DNA from: Phycisphaeraceae bacterium
GTDB lineage: Bacteria > Planctomycetota > Phycisphaerae > Phycisphaerales > UBA1924
DNA length: 64,000 bases
Direction of reading: 5' to 3'
Assembly (NCBI GenBank): GCA_019636535.1
Contig: JAHBXK010000010.1
Coordinates: forward strand, 1-64,000
Part shown: positions 44,023-52,749 of the stretch, piece by piece
How positions within the stretch are numbered: the stretch's first letter is position 1
How the letters are laid out: the number at the start of each line of letters is the position of its first letter
Notes under the pieces: model-generated
Databases searched by the model: none
What the model was told of the DNA's origin: nothing
What the model saw: only the letters and a program-made list of their open reading frames with translations
Translations under genes and position numbers: made by a program

Positions 44023-45216
44023 GTGAACGAACATCAACCAGCAACTCTCCCACCGCACAGCCGACCCAAGCGCATCGCGTTCGCACACGACTGGCTCGTC
44101 GGCTATCGCGGCGGCGAGGCCGTTCTCGAGCGGATCATCGAAGTCTCCGGGCGATTCGCGCAGCCCGCCGGTTTGTACACGATGTTCGATGAGTGCCGGC
44201 CGCTCGCGCCGGCGATCGATGCCCTGCGTAGGGATGGGCTTGTTCGAACATCCTCGCTTACAGCGCTGCCGCGCATCCGCCGGTGGCTGCTGCCGCTCTA
44301 CCCGATGGCAGTCTCTCAACTTGGCGCGCGCCTCCGCCGCGATCACGCCGAACAGCCAATCGACCTGCTGGTTTCCACTTCGTCCGCGGCGATCCACGGC
44401 CTGCGAGCCCCGAAAGGCGTGCCTCACGTCTGTTACTGCCACGCCCCAGCGCGGTACCTGTGGTCGCAGACCGACCAGTACGCGGGAGGCATGCGCGGCC
44501 TGAGTCTGAAACTGCTGGCGCCCGCGCTCAGAGCGCTCGATCGCCGGGCGAGCAGGAATGTCACGTCGTTTCTCGCGAACTCCACTGCGACGGCCGCGTT
44601 GATCGGAGCGTGTTTCGGACGAGAGGCCGCGGTTGTGTACCCGCCGGTGCGAACGGACTTTTTCACTCCCTTTGCTTCACACAATGAGCGGCCGGAGGAA
44701 GCATCGATTCCTGATGAGCCGTTCCTGCTGATCGCCGGTGCGCTCGAACCCTATAAGCGGACCGATCTGGCCATCGCGCTCGCCAAGCGGCTGAACAAGC
44801 GCCTTGTGATCGCCGGCGACGGCTCGCAGGCACCCTCCCTGCGTGCCTTGGCCGCGGATGTACCCACTGTCTCGTTCTTTGGCCCCGCCACGCACGAGCA
44901 ACTGCGTGCGCTCTATCGCGCGGCCGACGTGCTGCTCTATCCGCAGATCGAGGATTTCGGCATCACCGCCGTGGAGGCTCAGGCCTGCGGCACGCCGGTG
45001 GTCGCGGTCGGTGTCGGGGGCGCGCTCGACACCGTTCAACCCGGCGTCACCGGCGCTTTCGCGACCGATCAGTCCGTGGAGTCATTCACCGCGGCGATCG
45101 GGCAGTGCCCGACCAAGCCCGCCTGCTCGCAGGCCTGCCGAGAGAACGCCCTTCGCTTCGCTGCGGAGTCTTTCGATGAGCGAATGGCCGGGGTCATCCG
45201 ATCGGCCGTTGGCTGA
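44023..45216 (+). CDS. Glycosyltransferase family 4
   Basis: A 397-residue GT-B fold transferase. The N-terminal part has IAFAHDWLVGYRGGEAVLER and ICHAPARYLW-like text (VCYCHAPARYLWSQTDQYAG). The C-terminal nucleotide-sugar site is LLIAGALEPYKRTDLAIALA, VSFFGPATHEQLRALYRAAD and PQIEDFGITAVEAQACGTPV, with the ExxxxxE-type motif. The start is taken as GTG 44023 (VNEHQPATLPP). It probably adds a sugar to a lipid-linked or surface glycan. Its last 135 bases overlap the end of the convergent flavin reductase gene. Confidence 0.9.
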   Translation: MNEHQPATLPPHSRPKRIAFAHDWLVGYRGGEAVLERIIEVSGRFAQPAGLYTMFDECRPLAPAIDALRRDGLVRTSSLTALPRIRRWLLPLYPMAVSQLGARLRRDHAEQPIDLLVSTSSAAIHGLRAPKGVPHVCYCHAPARYLWSQTDQYAGGMRGLSLKLLAPALRALDRRASRNVTSFLANSTATAALIGACFGREAAVVYPPVRTDFFTPFASHNERPEEASIPDEPFLLIAGALEPYKRTDLAIALAKRLNKRLVIAGDGSQAPSLRALAADVPTVSFFGPATHEQLRALYRAADVLLYPQIEDFGITAVEAQACGTPVVAVGVGGALDTVQPGVTGAFATDQSVESFTAAIGQCPTKPACSQACRENALRFAAESFDERMAGVIRSAVG

Positions 45217-45705
45217 CCCGTTCTCGTGAGCCACAACACCGTGCGCATCGAGTTCCGCGTGCGCGGGCTCGCACATCCCCGCCGCGAGCACCTTGCCCAC
45301 GTACAACTCGTGGTCCGACTCCATGTCCAGGTGACGGACAACCTCGCAATCGAAGACCGCCTGCGCCCGCGTCAACAGCGGACAGGTACTCATCAGCGTC
45401 CGAGTCTCGATCGTGTCGAACGGGTCGAGGTCACCCTCAGCGCCCGCTCGGATCTTCTTGAGCAGCAGCCGCTGGCCCGGCGTGAGCAGGCTGATCCCGA
45501 AGCACCGGCTGTCGCGGATCATCGCGGCCAGCCTGTGTCCGGAAGTGACGGTGACCACGATGCACATCGGCTCTCGTGCCGCGATCGCCAGCCCGGAAGC
45601 GAGCATGCCGGCACGCCTGCCCTCGTGCGAGGCGGTCATGACCACCGGCGAGCCCGTGATCGCACTCGCCGCATCGGTGAAGTTCTGAACGAGGGACCAG
45701 CCCAC
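45082..45705 (-). CDS. Flavin reductase-like domain protein
   Basis: A ~207-residue protein with the split-barrel FMN-binding fold: TDAASAITGSPVVMTASHEG, MLASGLAIAAREPMCIVVTV, DSRCFGISLLTPGQ, VFDCEVVRHLDMESDHELYV. It may reduce flavin for a partner oxygenase or act as a flavoprotein. The C-terminal ~45 residues lie opposite the glycosyltransferase's coding end and are unlike the family, so the stop seems to have shifted past the ancestral end. The start is uncertain: GTG 45705 just before the domain, or TTG 45783. Confidence 0.8.
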   Translation of the reverse strand: MGWSLVQNFTDAASAITGSPVVMTASHEGRRAGMLASGLAIAAREPMCIVVTVTSGHRLAAMIRDSRCFGISLLTPGQRLLLKKIRAGAEGDLDPFDTIETRTLMSTCPLLTRAQAVFDCEVVRHLDMESDHELYVGKVLAAGMCEPAHAELDAHGVVAHENGSANGRSDDPGHSLIERLRSEAKGVLSAGLRAGGLGRALPDRRGE

Positions 45706-45892
45706 ACCGAGCCTCCGGTCGGGGTCTTGCAACCGCGACGGTGGGTGGGGGCGTTGCCTCTTCGCCCCGACCAACCAGTTCAAGGGATAAGCACTACGAC
45801 TGGTACACTCTAACTCCTAAACCCATGAAGGCACGCGATTTACCTTGGATCCGATTGTTTTTTCACTCAGAGTGTCCAGAAACCATCCACAA

Positions 45893-45946
45893 AAAGTGAA
45901 GAGAATCCCGCGCTGTGTTGCAAAGTGTGGCAAAGTGTGGCATAAT
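45893..45946 (+). promoter_or_regulatory. mraZ promoter with MraZ-box operator
   Basis: TTGCAA (45918-45923) and CATAAT (45941-45946), spaced by exactly 17 bases, form a good promoter. The spacer is made of two direct repeats AAAGTGTGG at 45922-45930 and 45932-45940, ten bases apart, and AAAGTG also occurs at 45893-45898. Repeats of AAAGTG with 10-bp spacing match the known MraZ-binding box. MraZ should thus repress its own transcription. Confidence 0.85.
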
Positions 45947-45974
45947 CCCACTCCACGAGGTCGGAGCCCCACAC

Positions 45975-46436
45975 GTGCTGTTCACCGGAACCTCCGAACT
46001 CCAGATCGATGCGAAGCAGCGGCTGGCCGTGCCGGCCAAGTACCGCAACCAGTGGGATTCGAGCAGGGATGGGGGAGCCTGGGTCTGCGTGCCCTGGCCG
46101 ACGGGACGGCTGCTTCGCCTGTACACCGAGGGCGCATTCGTGAGACTCTCCGAACAACTCGCCTCGTCGATCGCCCCGACGGAGGCCCAGGCGGACTTTG
46201 ACGCCTCGTTTTACGGCTATGCCGAGCGTCTGGAAGTGGATACGGCGGGTCGGATTGCACTCCCGAAACTGCACCTGCAGCTGACCGGACTGGGCGGGCA
46301 GGTGGTGGTGGTCGGGGCGCGCACGCACTTGGAGGTGCGTGACCGCGAGTCGTGGATCAGGGGTCATCAGCAGCGGTTCGAGGCTCTGCCGGATCTGGCC
46401 CGGCAGGCCGCGATGCAGCGTCCCGCGGGAGCGTGA
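45975..46436 (+). CDS. mraZ: Transcriptional regulator MraZ
   Basis: A 153-residue protein of the SpoVT/AbrB-like MraZ family, which forms a ring and binds its own promoter. Two half-domains are visible: FTGTSELQIDAKQRLAVPAK near the start, and FYGYAERLEVDTAGRIALPK in the middle, each with the DxxGR-type core (DAKQR, DTAGR). The GTG at 45975 is used because the fold starts there and the promoter TSS would be about 20 bases upstream; an ATG at 45915 would lie inside the promoter. The usual next genes rsmH, ftsL and ftsI are absent: an untranslated stretch and a terminator follow. Confidence 0.94.
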   Translation: MLFTGTSELQIDAKQRLAVPAKYRNQWDSSRDGGAWVCVPWPTGRLLRLYTEGAFVRLSEQLASSIAPTEAQADFDASFYGYAERLEVDTAGRIALPKLHLQLTGLGGQVVVVGARTHLEVRDRESWIRGHQQRFEALPDLARQAAMQRPAGA

Positions 46437-46661
46437 GAGAGCGAACCGGCGCGGACCCTCAGAGGGGTCGCATGGCCGGATTGACAACACGGATTCGTTG
46501 AGTTGAGCACGGGAATCGAAGGGACTCGATCGGCCCGGCTAGGAGTCGAATCGGCAAGCACCCGGTGCATGGACGCGCTGGCGGCGATGGGACGGTCCCA
46601 CGGACGGTGACCGCTCCCGCCGACGACCCGAACCGGTCTGCCCGCTCTCAACTCCCCCCCA
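46437..46661 (+). ncRNA. Long structured 3' region of mraZ, possible small RNA
   Basis: Between the mraZ stop and a strong terminator lie 225 bases with no gene. Several short inverted repeats can pair (for example GACCCTC with GAGGGGTC near 46456-46471). TTGACA occurs at 46483 without a good -10. It may be a long 3' UTR or an RNA released from the mraZ transcript. Confidence 0.3.
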
Positions 46662-46696
46662 CGCTCGGCCGATCCGCCACCGGCCGAGCGTTTTCA
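46662..46696 (+). terminator. Terminator of the mraZ transcript
   Basis: CGCTCGGCCG (46662-46671) and CGGCCGAGCG (46681-46690) form a perfect 10-bp stem with a nine-base loop, followed by TTTTC. Confidence 0.85.
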
Positions 46697-46789
46697 TGCG
46701 CAGTGAGTGGGTGCGTTTCGAAACGCGCGCGGGCGTGAGCCGAACGAGCCGAATCGGCTGGCGGAATCGAGGGGGCGACCGAGTAGCCG

Positions 46790-47734
46790 TTATCTGCCTT
46801 CCAGCGTGGCGATCACCGCGCGGCCCTGCTCGTCGTCGCGCTTTGCGGCCCAGTCGCGGGCCGTCCAGCCGTTCGCGGAGTCCTTGAGATTCCGGTCGGC
46901 ACCGGCCTCCAACAACACTCGCACGACCTCGACGTCGCCACGCTCGGCCGCTTTCATGAGCGGCGTGACGCCGTCGCGGTCCATGGCGTTGACGGGGCTG
47001 CCCGCACGCACGAGCGCTTCGATCACCTCGACACCACCGGAGTTAGAGGCGGCGATGGCCATAGCCGTGTTCCCGTCCAGATCCTGATGGGACGCAACGG
47101 CGCCCGCCTCCAAGAGGGCGAGCACCTTCTCAACGCTTCCGGTCCGCGCTGCGGCCATGAGCGGCGACTGACGCCACTTGTTCGCCGCGTTCACGTCGGC
47201 ACCCGCGCGAGTGAGCGCCCGCACACTGCCGACGTCGCCACGGGCTGATGCGAACATGAGGGCGGTCCAGCCGTCGTTGGCGCGGGCGTCCATTCGCGCG
47301 CCGGCCTCAAGGAGCGCTTCGACCTTGGCGGAATCGCCCCAGCCGGCGGCAAAGATCAGTGCGGTTCGGCCGTCGGTGCTGCGAGCCTCGATCGCGGCGC
47401 CGGCCTTCACGAGCGCTCGAAGACACTCGAGCGTTCCCTCGCTGGCGGCGATCAGGAGCGGAGTCATGCCTGCTCGACGAGAGTCTCCTGAAACATCAAT
47501 CACGATCGCATTGACGTCCGCTCCGGCCTTGATCGCCGATTCCATCGCGGCCAAGTCTCCGGAGGCGGCCGCTGCGTGCAGGCTGACGTTGGTAGCAACG
47601 GGCCTGGCCTGTGCGGCCGGCTGGGACGTGTCGACCAACTGTCGAACACCAAAGACGATCACCGCTCCCAATCCGATCAACAGGATGAGGCCCAATGCGC
47701 TCGATCGCGGGGGCTGCGTGGACTTCGTGGACAT
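46790..47734 (-). CDS. Membrane-anchored ankyrin-repeat protein
   Basis: A 314-residue protein with one N-terminal membrane helix (LGLILLIGLGAVIVFGVRQL) and then about seven ankyrin repeats, from NVSLHAAAASGDLAAMESAI through DGRTALIFAAGWGDSAKVEA, DGVTPLMKAAERGDVEVVRV to the end. The repeats are regular 33-residue units with GADVN or GAxxxA turns. They would form a protein-binding surface outside the cytoplasmic membrane face. It lies 107 bases downstream of the EF-G paralogue on the same strand. Partner unknown. Confidence 0.88.
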   Translation of the reverse strand: MSTKSTQPPRSSALGLILLIGLGAVIVFGVRQLVDTSQPAAQARPVATNVSLHAAAASGDLAAMESAIKAGADVNAIVIDVSGDSRRAGMTPLLIAASEGTLECLRALVKAGAAIEARSTDGRTALIFAAGWGDSAKVEALLEAGARMDARANDGWTALMFASARGDVGSVRALTRAGADVNAANKWRQSPLMAAARTGSVEKVLALLEAGAVASHQDLDGNTAMAIAASNSGGVEVIEALVRAGSPVNAMDRDGVTPLMKAAERGDVEVVRVLLEAGADRNLKDSANGWTARDWAAKRDDEQGRAVIATLEGR

Positions 47735-47841
47735 GCGGGACTCCTGGCTCTCGTCTTGGCAAATCGGCGTCGGACTTCGCGAGTGCGTTACAGAGCGCTG
47801 ATCATGGCGTGGTCGGCAGAGCCGGCATCGTTATGGCGCGA

Positions 47842-49917
47842 TCAATCTTCTTCCGCGTGTGGTTTGAAGGCGGCAATGACCTCTTGCTCGACATGACCCG
47901 GGGCTCGCTCGTCGTGGCTGTAATCCATGAAGAACGTTCCGGTGCCGCCGGTCATGCTCTTCAACTGGTTCGAGTACGACTGGAACTCGCCGAGCGGCGC
48001 CTCGGCCCGGATCAGCATCATGTCGCCGGACAGGATGTCGGTCGAGAGGATCCGGCCCCGTTTGCCCATCACGTCGCTCGTCAAATCGCCCATGTACTTG
48101 CTTGGCGCCGAGATCTCGATCTTGACGAACGGCTCAAGGATCGCCGGTCGGCTGTTCCTCACGCCGTCGATGAACGCCCATCTGCCCGCCGTCACGAACG
48201 CGATCTCCTTCGAGTCGACCGCGTGGTACTTGCCGTCGTAGACCCGCACGCAGACGCCTGTCAGCGGGTAACCCGCCACGGCACCGTCGCCCAGCACCCG
48301 CCGGATCCCCTTCTCGATCGCGGGCATGAACTGCCGTGGGATCGATCCACCGACGGTGTCGTTGATGAACTCGAACCCCGTCGGGTGGTCCTGCGGCAGC
48401 GGCTCGACGGTCAGATAGACCTCGCCGAACTGCCCGGCGCCGCCGGTCTGCTTCTTGTGGCGGTGGTGGCCATTGCCCTTGGTCGTCACGGTTTCCTTGT
48501 ACGCGATCTTCGGCTGGCTGGTGTTCACTTCGACGTGGAACGAGTGCTTGAGCTTCTCGAGCACCACGCGGAGGTGGAGTTCGCCCATGCCGCGCATAAC
48601 CGTCTGCTTCGTCGCCGCGATCCGTTCGATCACGAGCGAGGGATCCTCGGCCATGAGTTTGTGCACGGCTGTCGAGAATTTGGTCTCGTCCGCGTGGTTT
48701 TTCAGTTCGATCGCCAGACCGAACATCGGCTTGGGCAGGGGCAGCGGCCGCAGGTGCACGCTGTCGGCTTCGTGTGAGTCGTGCAGCACGCTGTTGAACT
48801 TCAGTTCATCCACCTTGGCGATCGCGGCGATCTGTCCCGGCCCGACCGCGTCGACCTCGACATGGTCCTTGCCTTGCAACCGGAACATGTGCCCGATGCG
48901 GATCGGCTTCTTCTGATCGTCGAGCAGCAAATCCTGCTTGGCCTTGACCACGCCCGAATAGACGCGGAACACGCCGAGCCGCCCCACGAACGGGTCCGTG
49001 CTCACCTTGAAGACGTGGGCGATGACGGGTCCTGAATCGCTCGGTTCGGGCAGATAGTCAACTTCCGGACCGTCTGGAGACTCACGCTTGAGGAACTCGC
49101 AAGGATGAACTTCAACGGGACTCGGGCAGAGCGTGGACAGAATGTGAAGCAGGTCGTCGATACCGGCGCCCGTTCGTGCCGAGCAGAAGCAGATGGGAAC
49201 GAGGTGGCCCTCTTCCAGACACTTCTCGAAAGCGGCGTGGAGTTTGTCCGGGTCGAATCCCTCGCCCTTTTCCAGGTATTGAACCGTGAGGTCTTCATCG
49301 ACCTCGATTACCTGCTCGACGATGCGTTTGTGAGCCTCGTGCACCGAACTGAACTCGGCCGCATCGCCCTTGTCATCGGTCCCGTCATGCTCGAAGACGT
49401 TCACGGCGTCGGCTCGGCCCGGAAGCGGGAGGTTGATCGGGAGGCACTCCGGACCGAAGGTGTCGCGGATCTGCTCAACGAGCATCTCCAAGTCCGCCTC
49501 TGGGTGGTCGATCTTGTTCACGATGATCAGGACCGGGTGCTTGCGGTCGCGTGCCGCGGTCATCATCCGGCGGGTGCCGTTCTCGATTCCCTTTGCGGCG
49601 TCGATGACGACCGCAATCGTCTCGGCGGCGGGAAAGCACGCGATGGCCTGGGCGGAAAAATCGGCCATGCCGGGCGTGTCGATAAGCGTGATCTCGTGCC
49701 CTTCGTAAGGGAAGTGCATGAACGAGGGCTGCAGAGAGTGCTTGTGCTGCTTCTCCTCGTCCGTGAAATCCGATACCGTGTTCCCCTCCTCAACCGACCC
49801 CATCCGCTTGGTCACCCCGGTCGCGAACAACAGCCGCTCCGTGAGCGTCGTCTTGCCCGTTGAACTATGGCCTACGAGACAGACGTTTCGGATGTCGGCA
49901 ACTTTGTGAATGGGCAT
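47842..49917 (-). CDS. Elongation factor G paralogue
   Basis: A 691-residue translational GTPase of the EF-G fold. G1 is GHSSTGKTTLTERLL, G3 is DTPGMADFSAQA and G4 is NKIDHPEADLEM. Domain II is around LGVFRVYSGVVKAKQD, and domain IV has HRHKKQTGGAGQFGEVYL and GGSIPRQFMPAIEKGI. The first residues (IRNVCLVGHSSTGKT) and GSVEEGNTVSDFTDEE mark the EF-G2 type found beside the main EF-G in many bacteria. Its role may be in ribosome recycling or special conditions. The ATG at 49917 is preferred over one at 50052. Confidence 0.9.
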   Translation of the reverse strand: MPIHKVADIRNVCLVGHSSTGKTTLTERLLFATGVTKRMGSVEEGNTVSDFTDEEKQHKHSLQPSFMHFPYEGHEITLIDTPGMADFSAQAIACFPAAETIAVVIDAAKGIENGTRRMMTAARDRKHPVLIIVNKIDHPEADLEMLVEQIRDTFGPECLPINLPLPGRADAVNVFEHDGTDDKGDAAEFSSVHEAHKRIVEQVIEVDEDLTVQYLEKGEGFDPDKLHAAFEKCLEEGHLVPICFCSARTGAGIDDLLHILSTLCPSPVEVHPCEFLKRESPDGPEVDYLPEPSDSGPVIAHVFKVSTDPFVGRLGVFRVYSGVVKAKQDLLLDDQKKPIRIGHMFRLQGKDHVEVDAVGPGQIAAIAKVDELKFNSVLHDSHEADSVHLRPLPLPKPMFGLAIELKNHADETKFSTAVHKLMAEDPSLVIERIAATKQTVMRGMGELHLRVVLEKLKHSFHVEVNTSQPKIAYKETVTTKGNGHHRHKKQTGGAGQFGEVYLTVEPLPQDHPTGFEFINDTVGGSIPRQFMPAIEKGIRRVLGDGAVAGYPLTGVCVRVYDGKYHAVDSKEIAFVTAGRWAFIDGVRNSRPAILEPFVKIEISAPSKYMGDLTSDVMGKRGRILSTDILSGDMMLIRAEAPLGEFQSYSNQLKSMTGGTGTFFMDYSHDERAPGHVEQEVIAAFKPHAEED

Positions 49918-50139
49918 GGAATCCTGACCTCCCGCCCGGGCCGACTGTGCCGCCAAGGGGCCGTCGGAGACCGGTGAATCGAAGCGTCCGCGACACCAAG
50001 CCGCCCGGACTCCCTTGTCCGGCCGGGTCGCGACAAAGACCTCCCGAGACAACCGACAGAATGCCGACAGTCCGGGCTAGCAGGAGTCTAACCGATCGGC
50101 GACCGCTTGGGAACCCGGACCTGATACCGACCCGTACGG

Positions 50140-50643
50140 TCACAACAGGACGTCGACCATGCGGCCTGCGGGGCTGAGCCGGCCGCTGTACGCCAAAGTG
50201 AAGGCCGGCTGTACCAATGGACGACGCGGTCTGAATGCGATGGTGAGGCGTTGGGCGGTCGTGACTTCGTTCGCCGGTGATGCTTCCTGCTCAAGGTGCG
50301 ACACGTTCGCCGCCGATCCCCTGATACGGGCAAACTGAGCGAAGGTGGTTTGCACGCGCTCCGCCTCGCGGGCCAGATGGTTCAGGCGCGCGAGCAGTCG
50401 CCACAACTCAAGTGCACCACCGTACCCCGAGTGAGGCTCGGACGCGAGGTGCTCGTGGAACGGACGATGCTCGCTCGCCAATGGGCCGAGGGAGGCGGGC
50501 GGACAGACCGGACGCACGGGCGAATGCGCCGCGCAGCAGATCAGCGGCCCGGGTCGATGGCAGATGGCTTGATTGATGGGAGCAAGCACGCCCTTGGATG
50601 GCTGCAACCCGCGCACCCTGACGGTGGCCGATAATCCCGGCAT
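50140..50643 (-). CDS. Doubtful hypothetical protein
   Basis: An open frame of 167 codons between the EF-G paralogue and queA. The C-terminal half (LELWRLLARLNHLAREAERV, then LVQPAFTLAYSGRLSPAGRM) reads like real protein, while the N-terminal half is Pro/His-rich. There is no good ribosome-binding site for the ATG at 50643, and a GTG at 50694 is possible. No family recognised; it may be chance in a 700-base gap. Confidence 0.3.
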   Translation of the reverse strand: MPGLSATVRVRGLQPSKGVLAPINQAICHRPGPLICCAAHSPVRPVCPPASLGPLASEHRPFHEHLASEPHSGYGGALELWRLLARLNHLAREAERVQTTFAQFARIRGSAANVSHLEQEASPANEVTTAQRLTIAFRPRRPLVQPAFTLAYSGRLSPAGRMVDVLL

Positions 50644-50722
50644 TTCAGAGCGTGGCCTGTCTCCCTCACCGCAACCGACGCTGAGGACCGCCACACCTGT
50701 TGCGAAGACGCAACGATGGGGC

Positions 50723-51997
50723 GTGTCAGACGTTGCCGCGCCAAGACCGTCTCTTGACTCTCCGAGCGAGCACTCGGGTCGACCGATTCGAACGAGTGAG
50801 CTGGATTACGAACTGCCAATCGAGCGGATCGCGACGACGCCGGCGGAACCGCGCGACAGCGCCCGCCTGATGGTCTGCTCCCGAACCGAGCCGGGAATCG
50901 CCGAGCACGCTTACGTCCGCAATGTCGGCCGATTTCTGCGGCAGTGCGATCTGCTCGTTCTGAACCGAACCCGCGTCGTCCCCTGTCGCTTTGTCGGTCA
51001 TCGACCCGACAGCGGCGGCAAAGTCGAGGGCCTGATCATCGGCCTCGGCGAGCAAGCCGGCACGTGGCGGGCCATGCTCCGGATGCGACGCCAGAAGGCG
51101 GGGGTTGAAGTGGCCGTCCACGATCGCGACGGTTCTGACAGCGGTGTGCGGATGCGGCTGATCGAACGATCCGATGCCGGCTCCGGCGCTTGGAGTGTTC
51201 GACTGACCGATGCTCGTCCGACGCAGGCTCATGATGGGCCTTGTGAAGTCGACGGCTCACTCTGGGATCGCGTCGGACTCACGCCGCTGCCACCGTACAT
51301 TGTCAGCGCTCGGCGCGAGCAAGGGGTGCGTGTTTCGGATGAAGCCGACCGTGAACGCTACCAGACCGTCTACGCCGCGGAAGCACGCCTCGATACGAAC
51401 GGCGGAACGGGAACCGCACACTCATTCGGCTCGGTGGCGGCACCCACCGCCGGGCTTCACTTCACGCCGGACTTGCTCGACTCGTTGCGAGCGTCGGGGG
51501 TTCGCTTTGCCGAAGTGACCTTGCACGTCGGACTCGGCACCTTCAAGCCCGTCGAGACCGATTGGGTGAACGACCACCCAATGCACGCGGAGTGGTGCGT
51601 CGTTCCCGAAGCCACCGCGCGAGCGATCGAGACCGCTCGCGCTGAGGGTGGCCGAGTGGTCGCGGTCGGCACGACCACCGCACGGACGCTCGAGTCATTT
51701 CGATCTACAGAAGACATGGCCGCTCGCGGGCCTCGCGGCATTGAGACTCGCATCCTGATCACCCCCGGCCACCTGTTCCGTCACGTTGATGCGTTGATGA
51801 CCAACTTCCATCTGCCCCGCAGCACACTCTTGGCGATGGTCGCAGCGTTTCTGGAGGCCGACGAGCAAGGGGCGGGTGTTCGGAGACTGCTTGACCTGTA
51901 CCAACAGGCGATCGATCGAGGTTATCGCTTCTACTCGTTCGGAGACGCCATGCTGATCCTGCCGAGGATGTCAACCACGCCGCGTGCCTCGGCATGA
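50723..51997 (+). CDS. queA: S-adenosylmethionine:tRNA ribosyltransferase-isomerase
   Basis: Transfers and isomerises the ribosyl part of SAM onto preQ1-tRNA to give epoxyqueuosine. Motifs: ELDYELPIERIATTPAEPRD, RDSARLMVCSR, LLVLNRTRVVPCRFVGHRPD, PPYIVSARREQ, ERYQTVYAAE...GSVAAPTAGLHFTPDLLDSL, EVTLHVGLGTFKPVETDWVN, HAEWCVV and MTNFHLPRSTLLAMVAAFLE. At about 424 residues it is longer than usual (~350), through a leader and insertions. I take GTG 50723; the frame extends to ATG 50573, but ATAAT near 50631 could be a -10 that would exclude that start. The end overlaps the convergent HAD gene by 67 bases. Confidence 0.92.
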   Translation: MSDVAAPRPSLDSPSEHSGRPIRTSELDYELPIERIATTPAEPRDSARLMVCSRTEPGIAEHAYVRNVGRFLRQCDLLVLNRTRVVPCRFVGHRPDSGGKVEGLIIGLGEQAGTWRAMLRMRRQKAGVEVAVHDRDGSDSGVRMRLIERSDAGSGAWSVRLTDARPTQAHDGPCEVDGSLWDRVGLTPLPPYIVSARREQGVRVSDEADRERYQTVYAAEARLDTNGGTGTAHSFGSVAAPTAGLHFTPDLLDSLRASGVRFAEVTLHVGLGTFKPVETDWVNDHPMHAEWCVVPEATARAIETARAEGGRVVAVGTTTARTLESFRSTEDMAARGPRGIETRILITPGHLFRHVDALMTNFHLPRSTLLAMVAAFLEADEQGAGVRRLLDLYQQAIDRGYRFYSFGDAMLILPRMSTTPRASA

Positions 51998-52749
51998 GAA
52001 GAGACATAGTCCGCAACGTGTTTCAATTCAGGCACAGCGTTCGCGGGACAGGCGAACCATGCGACGCGATCTCGGATCGCCATGTCGCTGGGCATGTCGC
52101 CGATTCCGGCCAGTCGGTCCTTGCTCATTCCTTTCAGGGTTGCCATTCGATCGATCGCAGTACCCTTGGAGATGTGTGAGAGATCGCAGTTGATGTACAA
52201 CTCGGTCATCGAGACCCGGAACATGGGGTCGCTGCCGGAGCCCGCATAGCGGCCGGCCAGATCAGACCGGAGCCTGACAAGCAAGTCGCGGACGTACGCC
52301 GCGTTCGGGTGATACACAGAGACCGAGGCCGCTTTCCCGGGTTGGAGCGAGACGCCCCCCGCGACACACTCAAGTCCGCCCGGCCCGAACGTTGCCAGCA
52401 ACCACGATCGCAGGTCTTCAACGGCTGCGAGATGCTCGCGCGTGATTGAAGGGTCGATTTCGTATCGGTTGGTCTGAGCGTCGTAGATCCACACCCCGTT
52501 CTCGGCGATGGCGGGCACACCGTAGATCGCGAGCAACCGGCACATCGCCTCGACGAACGGTTGGGGTCGGCCCGAACAGATCGTCAGCAGCGGCAGACCA
52601 CCGAGTGACGCAGCTCGCTCGTTGTGCGTGCGGACAGCATGGAGCGACGCAAGATCGAACGGCGAGGTTGACTCGCTCACAAGGCAACCGTCGTTGTCGC
52701 ACAGAATGGCATCGAACCGATGCGATGGACGCGAAGCGTCAACCGTCAT
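51931..52749 (-). CDS. HAD-family phosphatase (Cof/SPP-like)
   Basis: A 272-residue HAD phosphatase. Motif I reads AILCDNDGCLVSESTSPFDL (DND), motif II is LLTICSGRPQPFVEAM, and the end has KGTAIDRMATLKGMSKDRLA followed by GIGDMPSDMAIRDR, typical of the type IIB cap group. Members act on phosphoglycolate, sugar phosphates or similar. The ATG at 52749 overlaps the stop of the lipoprotein gene by four bases (ATGA), so the two are translationally coupled. The convergent overlap with queA is 67 bases. Confidence 0.85.
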   Translation of the reverse strand: MTVDASRPSHRFDAILCDNDGCLVSESTSPFDLASLHAVRTHNERAASLGGLPLLTICSGRPQPFVEAMCRLLAIYGVPAIAENGVWIYDAQTNRYEIDPSITREHLAAVEDLRSWLLATFGPGGLECVAGGVSLQPGKAASVSVYHPNAAYVRDLLVRLRSDLAGRYAGSGSDPMFRVSMTELYINCDLSHISKGTAIDRMATLKGMSKDRLAGIGDMPSDMAIRDRVAWFACPANAVPELKHVADYVSSHAEARGVVDILGRISMASPNE

